A stretch of DNA of 10,942 nucleotides, taken from Planctomycetes bacterium UBA1662 (GTDB taxonomy: Bacteria > Planctomycetota > UBA8108). The translations under genes were made by a program, and so were the position numbers. Of this stretch, positions 5,089-10,942 are shown one piece after another. How positions within the stretch are numbered: position 1 is the first letter of the stretch; each line of letters opens with the position of its first letter. The notes below the pieces were generated by a model. It was not told where the DNA came from and did not search any database. It saw only the letters and a list, made by a program, of their open reading frames with translations. Where the stretch lies: assembly GCA_002320775.1 (NCBI GenBank), contig DCKY01000150.1, positions 1-10,942 on the forward strand, read 5' to 3'.

Positions 5089-8000
5089 ATGAACCTTCGG
5101 TGTAAGAAAGAATTGAGACGATTAACCGCCCTTGCGGCCCTGTTGCTGGCCCCGGTCTTTTTCAGCGGCTGCAACTCCGGAACGGCTCTACTCTCCTATC
5201 TCTTCGAGGGGGACGATGACGCCGCGAATCGCGGAGCGGCTACCGGTGTCAGGGTCGAATTCGATGGTTTCGAAGATGAGAGCCATCGCAGGGATCCCCG
5301 CCAGGCAGTCATTCGCTTCAAGGTTAAGAGCGATTCAGGCGGCCTGGCCAACGTGAATATCACCTGGTCGACAGATGGAGCTGTTTTCCAGCCGTTGACC
5401 TTCGTCGATCCCTCGCCGGCCCGCTTCGAGCTTGCCGAGGGCGAGGAATACGCTGATTCCGAGGACAACTATCCCGCCCCCCTCAGGGGCCTGGAGACCA
5501 CGCGCGGCGGCAAGCTTCATCGTGTCGGCTGGAACGCATTCGCGGACCTGGGCGGCTCCAGTCTTCGCCAGGTGACCCTCAGGTTCGAGGCCGATGCCCA
5601 GGTCGATGTCGAGGTTGAGGTGGGCAACGATGCTCCGGCCATCGACAGCATCTCTTCGGAGGGATCGAGTACGGGACGGCTCGGATTGAGCGTTGTGATC
5701 TCGGATCTCACCTCTGACCTCGTGGACCTGGCTATGGAGGTCTCGACCGTTACGGAGAATCCGACCGCCACCGATTTCAGGGAGATGCGTACGGTTCAGT
5801 CGCAGAGCTCTCTGGCGTCTTCACCCGGGGGAGTGGTTCATCGTTTCGACTGGCGCGCGGCCGAGGACCTGGGAAATATCGACCGTGCCGTGCTGGTGCG
5901 CATGACGCCGCGAGACCTGGTCGGCGAGTTTACCGAGGCGGTGGGCGAGACCGTTACCGCGCTGATTGTCCTCGAGCTCAACGAGGCTCCCGCGGTGCAG
6001 ATCCTCGGTGCTCCCGGGATAGGCCCCGATGGCTTCGCGAATGGTGATGTTGGAATTGATTTCATGGCCCAGGATCCCGAGGGAGACAATATTGACGTGC
6101 TCCTCCAATGGGCTCACCAGGATGGTGATTTTCCGGACCTGCCCCAGGAGCTGGGGGCGGATCCGATCGCGCGCCGGGAGCTGCTGTATTCTGCTGACCT
6201 GGCGGCTGAACGTTCGCGCCTTCGGATCGCCACTCTGTCTAAGGATCTGCTGAGCGGTCCGGTGGAGCTTCCCGCGGGCGCCGGACTTTCCAGCCAGGAG
6301 CTGCTCGCGACGTGGATTCGCCGAAAAGGCGAGCTGCGGGCGCTTGGAAAAATGTCGAGACGCCCCATCGAGCTCGTCAAGCGGGAGGGGCAGCCGGCCC
6401 AGAACAGGCTGGTCTGCTCCTATGCCGCAGCCGCCGGGATCCTGACCCTTGCGGCGCCTTTCGACCCGCCTGCGGAAGCCGGCGATACACTCCAGGTGGA
6501 TCTCGCCGCGGCGCTCAATCTTGGCGCAACGAGAGCCGGTGTGGAGTACCGGGTGATCTGGGCAAGCGATGTCGATGTTCCGGGCGGTGGAAACGTCAAG
6601 CTCCGCATGACGCCGTTTGACAGGGTCCGCGGCCTGGGGGCCAAGTCGGCAGGGTGCGCGGGCGACCCGGATGGCTTCGATGAAAATCTGCTTCCCGGCA
6701 GCCGAGGCACCCCTGATATACTGGAGTTCACCATCCCGGCAAGTATCGGTTTCACTCCCGAGCCGGTATGGCTGGCGCCCCTGGCGGAGGTTGACGACCC
6801 TGTCTCGGTCGCGGCCGGCGATCTTGACCAGGATGGCATGCTGGATCTCGCCGCCATCTCCAGGGGGGCCCGCTCGCTGGTGCTCTCGTTCCAGAGAAAC
6901 TCGGGCACCTTTGATCAGCTTCGATTGCTCGACGACCGCATCGGTGAACCCGCGGATCTCGAGCTTGGAGATCTCGATGGTGATGGAGACCTTGACGCCG
7001 TTATCGTGACGAGCCATTTCCACACCCCGGCCTTCCCCGATGAGGAGGTTCCCGCCATAGAGAAGGCGGGCTCGCTGATGATCTACTTCCAGGGAGAGGA
7101 TGCGGATTATATACGCAACCGAGCCTCCCTGAAGGCCGCAGGCGTCTTTCTCGACCCCACCGCGCTGGCGCTGGCTGATTTTGACGGCGATGGCGATCAG
7201 GATATCGCTGTGGCGGAAGGCGTGACCATGGATACCGCCCTGACGGTTTTCTACCGTGGAGAGAACGGGTTGGCTGGTTGCGATGGACGGGAAGGAGACT
7301 ATTCCTACTGCACTTTTTCCGGTCCGGCGAACGCGCCCGCGGCGGCGGTGGGAGAGACGGGCCTCACGGACCTGGCCGCCGGGGATGTTGATGGAGATGG
7401 CGATACGGACATTGTCGCTTCCTTCCTTGCCGGACTGGTGGTTTTCGAGAACCGTGGAGCGGCGGGTTTCCAGGCCCGGGAGCCGATCCCGGCAGCGGGC
7501 TCGCGGATCCGGTCGGTCGGCGTTCTCGATCTTGATCACGATGGCCGCCTGGACATCCTGGCCATTGACCGGGAACAGGACAATCTCATCGTCGCCTGGC
7601 AGCTTGCCGGCGGCTCTTTTGAGCTTGGCCGGTTCGCGCCCGGGAGTCTTGAGAGACCGGCTTCGATGCTGATTGCCGACCTGACCCTGAATGGATCTGA
7701 TGATCTTCTCATCGCTGATTCCGGCCTTCCCGGAGGAAATGGCGGGCGGGTGCTGGTCTGCCTGGCGGATGCGGCCGGGCTCTCCGGCTGCGAAATCCTC
7801 AGGCGAACGGACCAGATCGCGCGTCCCCAGCATGTAGCGGTCGGTGATTTCGATGGAGATGGCCGCCACGATGTGGCCTCGGTAGATGAGGGCTCCCGGG
7901 ATGTTGCCATCTACCAGCAGGATGCGTTGAATGTGCTGGAGAGCCCGGCGCAGACGCTGGCCTCCCTGCAGGATGGAGCGCGGCCCTCCTCTTTCGCCGT

Positions 8001-9039
8001 GGCTGACCTGGATGCCGACGGCGACCTTGACCTGGCTGTGGCCAGCCCTTTCTCCAACAGCCTGACCCTGCTTTTACGGCGCGCGAACTCGTCCTATGCC
8101 AGGCAGGCTCTCAACTTCTTCGGGGATGCATCGAGCACCCGCGGAGCTTCCCAGGTCATCAGCGCCGATCTTGATGGAGACGGCCTTGCCGACCTGGTGA
8201 CGGCCAATACCGAATCGGACAATCTTCTTGTCCTGCTGCAGGACTCCAGGGGACGCTTCGACAGGAGAACCAACATTCTCTCGCTCGATGGCGGGCTGGA
8301 TGGACCTCGCACGGTTGCGGCGGGCGATCTCGATGGAGATGGCCGGCTGGACCTGGTTACGGCCGGCGGCTTCTCCGATGATCTGCTCTGGTTCCGCCAG
8401 TCGGGGCCGGGAGTTTTCGCTCCTGCCGAGCTGATCGATACCGGCGGCCTGCTTGAAGATCCTCTCCAGCTCTTAGCTGAGGATATCAACCAGGATGGGA
8501 TGATCGACCTGGTGGCCACAGGTAACGAGTCGGACAATGTCGTGGTGCTGATCCAGCGCCCCGATCGCGCGGCTTTCTTCCTCTACAACCTGCCTCTGCC
8601 CGGGGGCAGCGCGCCGGTCGCGGTCGTCTCCGGACAACTTCTTGGGGATGCGCGTGCTGATATCGCCGTGGCCTCCCTGGCCGGAGTGTTCATCTTCGAG
8701 CAGCAGGAGAAGGATTTCTTGCTTCACGAGGTTGGTTCTGGCAGCGAGGAATATTCACCGACTGCCCTGCTGACCACCGATTTCGCCGGCAATGGCCGGG
8801 TGGACCTGGTTCTTGCCCAGGCTCTGCCTCCGGGGGCTATCGAGGTCTTCTCGGCGAGAATCGGGGGGGGCTTCTCCAGCTCCCAGCTGCTTTCGGGCTC
8901 CGAGGTACAGACGGATGCCGAGAGCTTTCTTCCGGCGGCCATGGTGCATGTGGATCTCAATGGAGATGGGGAAAAAGATTTCGTTGTCGCTAATCGTTCC
9001 GGAGATGAAATGACCATATTCTGGGGGGGAATAAGATGA
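5089..9039 (+). CDS. Giant lipoprotein with three Ig-like modules and fourteen FG-GAP/VCBS repeats
   Basis: 1316 residues. The signal peptide ends in lipobox F25-S-G-C28, followed by an acidic stretch (EGDDD) as a tether. Residues about 50-570 hold three beta-rich Ig-like modules marked by a shared R-x-x-W signature (W148, W255, W491) followed about 15-20 residues later by a strand (VTLRFEA, VLVRMTPRD, VKLRMTPFD); the third carries an insert of about 130 residues. From 578 to the end there are fourteen FG-GAP-type repeats; their first calcium-loop position lies at about residues 578, 628, 697, 766, 814, 864, 920, 973, 1027, 1080, 1132, 1183, 1231 and 1289. Most read D-x-D-x-D-G-x-x-D (e.g. 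GDLDGDGDLD). Such repeats are beta-propeller blades, known from integrin alpha chains and bacterial surface proteins, so fourteen fits two seven-bladed propellers. No enzymatic motif is seen; a binding or adhesion role is inferred. The next gene overlaps by ATGA. Confidence 0.93.
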   Translation: MNLRCKKELRRLTALAALLLAPVFFSGCNSGTALLSYLFEGDDDAANRGAATGVRVEFDGFEDESHRRDPRQAVIRFKVKSDSGGLANVNITWSTDGAVFQPLTFVDPSPARFELAEGEEYADSEDNYPAPLRGLETTRGGKLHRVGWNAFADLGGSSLRQVTLRFEADAQVDVEVEVGNDAPAIDSISSEGSSTGRLGLSVVISDLTSDLVDLAMEVSTVTENPTATDFREMRTVQSQSSLASSPGGVVHRFDWRAAEDLGNIDRAVLVRMTPRDLVGEFTEAVGETVTALIVLELNEAPAVQILGAPGIGPDGFANGDVGIDFMAQDPEGDNIDVLLQWAHQDGDFPDLPQELGADPIARRELLYSADLAAERSRLRIATLSKDLLSGPVELPAGAGLSSQELLATWIRRKGELRALGKMSRRPIELVKREGQPAQNRLVCSYAAAAGILTLAAPFDPPAEAGDTLQVDLAAALNLGATRAGVEYRVIWASDVDVPGGGNVKLRMTPFDRVRGLGAKSAGCAGDPDGFDENLLPGSRGTPDILEFTIPASIGFTPEPVWLAPLAEVDDPVSVAAGDLDQDGMLDLAAISRGARSLVLSFQRNSGTFDQLRLLDDRIGEPADLELGDLDGDGDLDAVIVTSHFHTPAFPDEEVPAIEKAGSLMIYFQGEDADYIRNRASLKAAGVFLDPTALALADFDGDGDQDIAVAEGVTMDTALTVFYRGENGLAGCDGREGDYSYCTFSGPANAPAAAVGETGLTDLAAGDVDGDGDTDIVASFLAGLVVFENRGAAGFQAREPIPAAGSRIRSVGVLDLDHDGRLDILAIDREQDNLIVAWQLAGGSFELGRFAPGSLERPASMLIADLTLNGSDDLLIADSGLPGGNGGRVLVCLADAAGLSGCEILRRTDQIARPQHVAVGDFDGDGRHDVASVDEGSRDVAIYQQDALNVLESPAQTLASLQDGARPSSFAVADLDADGDLDLAVASPFSNSLTLLLRRANSSYARQALNFFGDASSTRGASQVISADLDGDGLADLVTANTESDNLLVLLQDSRGRFDRRTNILSLDGGLDGPRTVAAGDLDGDGRLDLVTAGGFSDDLLWFRQSGPGVFAPAELIDTGGLLEDPLQLLAEDINQDGMIDLVATGNESDNVVVLIQRPDRAAFFLYNLPLPGGSAPVAVVSGQLLGDARADIAVASLAGVFIFEQQEKDFLLHEVGSGSEEYSPTALLTTDFAGNGRVDLVLAQALPPGAIEVFSARIGGGFSSSQLLSGSEVQTDAESFLPAAMVHVDLNGDGEKDFVVANRSGDEMTIFWGGIR
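6811..9036 (+). repeat. Array of fourteen degenerate FG-GAP coding repeats
   Basis: Protein-level repeats within the giant lipoprotein gene, with periods of 48-58 residues except for two of 69 near residues 628-766, which carry extra loops. Repeats 6 (DLTLNGSDD), 12 (QLLGDARAD) and 13 (DFAGNGRVD) lack one or more of the acidic calcium-loop residues; the others keep them. At the DNA level the conserved core is a GAT-rich motif such as GATCTCGATGGAGATGG. The copies have diverged, so there is no recent tandem amplification. Confidence 0.88.
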
Positions 9040-9983
9040 GCAGGATCTGTTCCGTGAATAAATCTGAGTCCGCCGATCGGCGGCGTTTTGCACCGGCTCG
9101 GGTCTTTGCAGGCTGGTTGTGTCTGGTTGCCTTCTTCGCGGCTCCCCTTGGGGCCCAGCAGGTCGGAGGCGAGGTTCTCTCTGCCATCTCGGAGATGAGG
9201 ATCACGCAGAAGACCTATGGCGAGCGTTCCGGCCTGCTGCTTCTCGATTGGACCAATGGCACCCGCTACACTCTTCTCGAGCTCTTTATCGATGACACGA
9301 AGGTGGCGGAGCTGGATGGAGAGCTGAACGAATACCAGGCTGAGGATGTCGCAGTTGGCGATCATGTGTTTGGCCTGCGCGGCCAGTCCGGAGATCTCGT
9401 ATCGGAGCTGGTGACAGTGTTTTTCACGGTACGCGCCTCGACTCCTCTCGGCGAGCCGGTTGCGGGTATCTCCTGCAGCTATTTTTCCCGCGGCGGGGGA
9501 ACGATCGAGGTGAGCTGGAGTGAGGGGGAGGACAGCTGGGCCTCCGGGCTCCTGGAGCTTGCCGATGGCGAGAGCCTTCAAATCGAGAGAGGCGCCGCCT
9601 CGATTGCGGCCGAGGGGGTTGGCCCGGAGGTGCCTGAATTCGCGGTCTATTTCCTGGATGCCGAGGGTTATTATTCCGACCGCATCGTCCCGGTCTGCTC
9701 GCCGCAGCCCACGCTTTTTCGCCGGGGAGATTGCAATTCCGATGGTGCCATCAGTGTCAGCGACGCGATCTTCCAGCTCAACCATCTCTACCTCGGGCGT
9801 GAGCGCTGGTATTGTGATGACGCCTGTGATGCCAACGATGATGGTCGCACCAATCTCTCCGATGCCATCACCATCATCGGCTATGTCTTTCTTGGAGAGA
9901 TCGAGCCAATCGGCATGGATCAAACCTGCCGTCCGGATGAAACCGAAGACTTTCTCGGCGGCATCTGTGAGTGCCCACTTTGA
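9036..9983 (+). CDS. Secreted fibronectin-III-like protein with C-terminal dockerin-like EF-hand pair
   Basis: 315 residues. The signal peptide has a long basic n-region (to R22), a hydrophobic core (about 23-37) and probable cleavage after A40 (PLGA-QQ); there is no lipobox. Two beta-rich regions, about 50-132 and 135-222, resemble fibronectin type III domains (LLLLDWTNGTRYTLLELFID; then GTIEVSWSEGE). Residues 232-276 carry two calcium loops: D232-C-N-S-D236-G with D243, and D265-A-N-D-D-G with D276, each followed by a hydrophobic helix ending in LGR or LGE. This is a dockerin-type pair in which loop, helix and Cys spacing (C258, C264, and the tail TCRPDETEDFLGG) follow a C-terminal module I know from planctomycete-type genomes. 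Classical dockerins bind cohesins; no cohesin is in this window. The ATG overlaps the stop of the upstream gene (ATGA), so the two are translationally coupled. It could equally be a sorting or surface-attachment tail. Confidence 0.88.
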   Translation: MSRICSVNKSESADRRRFAPARVFAGWLCLVAFFAAPLGAQQVGGEVLSAISEMRITQKTYGERSGLLLLDWTNGTRYTLLELFIDDTKVAELDGELNEYQAEDVAVGDHVFGLRGQSGDLVSELVTVFFTVRASTPLGEPVAGISCSYFSRGGGTIEVSWSEGEDSWASGLLELADGESLQIERGAASIAAEGVGPEVPEFAVYFLDAEGYYSDRIVPVCSPQPTLFRRGDCNSDGAISVSDAIFQLNHLYLGRERWYCDDACDANDDGRTNLSDAITIIGYVFLGEIEPIGMDQTCRPDETEDFLGGICECPL

Positions 9984-9988
9984 TCCCG

Positions 9989-10018
9989 GGCAGGCGCTCT
10001 CCTGCCTAACCGTATTTT
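9989..10018 (+). terminator. Terminator-like hairpin after the exported-protein operon
   Basis: GGCAGG (9989-9994) and CCTGCC (10001-10006) form a perfect six-pair stem, extendable by one G-T pair, around the loop CGCTCT. A run of five T follows at 10014-10018, but seven bases after the stem, farther than in a canonical terminator. It starts 6 bases after the stop of the dockerin-like gene and separates the operon from the acidic repeat gene. Confidence 0.5.
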
Positions 10019-10142
10019 TCCGATGGGGCCGTTGGTCGCCGGGCGTAAAATAACTCTGAAATAAGCGCGGAAACCGAGGCGGCCGGACCGTCGGCTTCCT
10101 CTTCCGAATCGTCGACCAACATCTATCGAAGGAATATTCCCC

Positions 10143-10942
10143 ATGTTTTCAAGGCTCCGACTCATAGCCCTGGCTCTTGTTGTCGTTGTTACTCTTCTGC
10201 TGAGCAATCTTACCTTGGATACAGAGACGCGAACCGCCAGGGCTTATGGGCTCTCCAGCTTGACAGCGGCGGCGGAGGTTGAAGAGGACGAGGAAGACGA
10301 AGAGGGAAATGACGAAGATGAAGAAGCCGAGCTCGATGAAGAAATCGAGGAGGTGACAGGGCGTCTCGAGGAAATCGAGGAGGAGCTCCAGGGCCTGGAG
10401 CGTGAGTACAAAGAGACCCTCATGGAGCTCAGGGTGCTCAAGTTGGAGAGGGAGGCTCTGCGGCTGGCTCGCAAGGGAGAAGAGGCTGAGGAGGCCGGTG
10501 ACGAAGAGACCGCCGAAAAATATTTTGAGCAGGCCGAGAGGCTTGAGCGTGAGGTGGAGAAGTTTATCGAAGAAAGGGAGCAGCTGGGTCGCGAGCGAGA
10601 AGAGGAAGAGGGCGGGGATGAGGATGAGGAAGAGGATGAAGAAAACCTCGAAGAGGAGATAAGCGAGCTGAAGAGAAATCTCGATGAGCTCGAGGAAGAG
10701 CTGAGAGAGGCTCGGCGTGAGGGAGATGAGGAGGGCATCGAGGAGATCGAGGGAGAGCGAGAGGAGATCCTGAAGCATCTTGAGATGCTTGAACTGCGCA
10801 GGAATATCGAGGAGCTTCATCGCCTGGGGGAAAAAGCCGAAGAAGCCGGCCGTGAGGATGAGGCTGAAGAGTATTTCGAGCGCGCTGAAGACCTCGAAGC
10901 CGCGCTGGAGAAGTACGAAGAAGAAGAGGAAGATGAAGAAGA
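10143..10942 (+). CDS. Exported acidic coiled-coil repeat protein, partial (C-terminal part outside window)
   Basis: 266 codons are visible before the right edge. The N terminus (MFSRLRLIALALVVVVTLLL) is a signal peptide or signal anchor, with a possible cleavage after A32-R-A34. From about residue 46 the chain is nearly half Glu and Asp by hand count, with heptad-like Leu/Ile spacing (LEEIEEELQGLEREY; LDELEEELREA), so long helices or coiled coils are expected. Residues 112-140 and 229-257 are a repeat 117 residues apart (GEEAEEAG, then YFEQAERLE; and GEKAEEAG, then YFERAEDLE) with 19 of 29 identities; each is a helix pair with a TPR-like A-x-x-Y-F-x-x-A pattern. Pure acidic linkers lie at 47-67 and 153-168, and a third begins at 258. 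No known family is recognised. The ATG has GAAGGAAT upstream with 8 bases spacing. It may continue with more repeat units outside the window. Confidence 0.85.
   Translation, partial: MFSRLRLIALALVVVVTLLLSNLTLDTETRTARAYGLSSLTAAAEVEEDEEDEEGNDEDEEAELDEEIEEVTGRLEEIEEELQGLEREYKETLMELRVLKLEREALRLARKGEEAEEAGDEETAEKYFEQAERLEREVEKFIEEREQLGREREEEEGGDEDEEEDEENLEEEISELKRNLDELEEELREARREGDEEGIEEIEGEREEILKHLEMLELRRNIEELHRLGEKAEEAGREDEAEEYFERAEDLEAALEKYEEEEEDEE
10476..10913 (+). repeat. Two copies of a 29-residue helical repeat, 117 residues apart
   Basis: Copies at 10476-10562 and 10827-10913 encode residues 112-140 and 229-257 of the acidic protein. Nineteen of 29 positions are identical, including G, AEEAG, A-E, YFE, AE, LE and EK. 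The interval holds an acidic linker and a Leu-rich coiled-coil stretch, so the larger unit is about 117 residues (351 bases), and the start of a third acidic linker is visible at the edge. Confidence 0.75.

Noticed and set aside
5821..7869. 682-residue open frame on the minus strand opposite the propeller gene
   Set aside because: It has no recognisable domain or signal peptide, and its composition is the antisense image of the GAT/GGC-rich repeats. The plus-strand gene shows clear protein repeats over the same bases.
8724..9923. 399-residue minus-strand open frame spanning two plus-strand genes
   Set aside because: It crosses the ATGA junction of two well-supported genes, has no family features, and begins inside the dockerin-like module.
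10149..10820. Leu/Ser-rich minus-strand open frames opposite the acidic gene, which look like membrane proteins
   Set aside because: GAG/GAA codons read in antisense give Leu, Phe and Ser, which mimics hydrophobic helices. The plus frame has a good ribosome binding site, a signal segment and an internal repeat.

Overview
The window is GC-rich bacterial chromosome with short intergenic gaps. It suggests a member of the Planctomycetota or a close relative. The reasons are a secreted sulfatase, TTG/GTG starts, weak or missing Shine-Dalgarno sites in front of several genes, a long lipoprotein with FG-GAP/VCBS repeats, and a secreted protein ending in the Cys-containing dockerin-like EF-hand pair that I know from many planctomycete-type genomes. 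The phylum call is inference from gene content; no rRNA or other phylogenetic marker is present.

Layout. 1-609 (-): N-terminal part of a sulfatase of the heparan N-sulfatase (SGSH) type, cut by the window edge. 769-1761 (-): exported LysM protein with four predicted membrane helices. 2033-2572 (+): two-ACT-domain protein of the GcvR type; its start needed correction from a longer open frame. 2550-3068 (-): three-helix membrane protein of unknown function, overlapping the ACT gene tail to tail. 3083-3550 (-): ribose-5-phosphate isomerase B with a TTG start, 14 bases upstream of the membrane protein gene and probably co-transcribed with it. 3551-3990: about 440 bases without a gene, holding a weak promoter for rpiB, a terminator-like hairpin, and a good extended -10 promoter whose -35 region is covered by a perfect inverted repeat. 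3991-9983 (+): a tight three-gene operon of exported proteins. 9989-10018: terminator-like hairpin. 10143-10942 (+): start of a very acidic, exported coiled-coil repeat protein, cut by the window edge.

The most unusual part is the 3991-9983 operon. It encodes a 363-residue lipoprotein, then after 6 bases a 1316-residue lipoprotein with three Ig-like modules and fourteen FG-GAP-type repeats (enough for two seven-bladed beta-propellers), then with an ATGA overlap a secreted protein with two fibronectin-III-like regions and a C-terminal dockerin-like calcium-binding pair. Together they look like a surface-anchored adhesion or assembly module; this function is inferred from architecture only. The acidic repeat protein downstream has its own ribosome binding site and lies beyond a terminator-like hairpin, so it is probably a separate unit. 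The minus-strand genes are mostly metabolic or membrane genes with no obvious functional link to the operon.

I see no tRNA, rRNA, CRISPR array, transposase or prophage gene. The long antisense open frames opposite the operon and opposite the acidic gene are shadows caused by codon composition.
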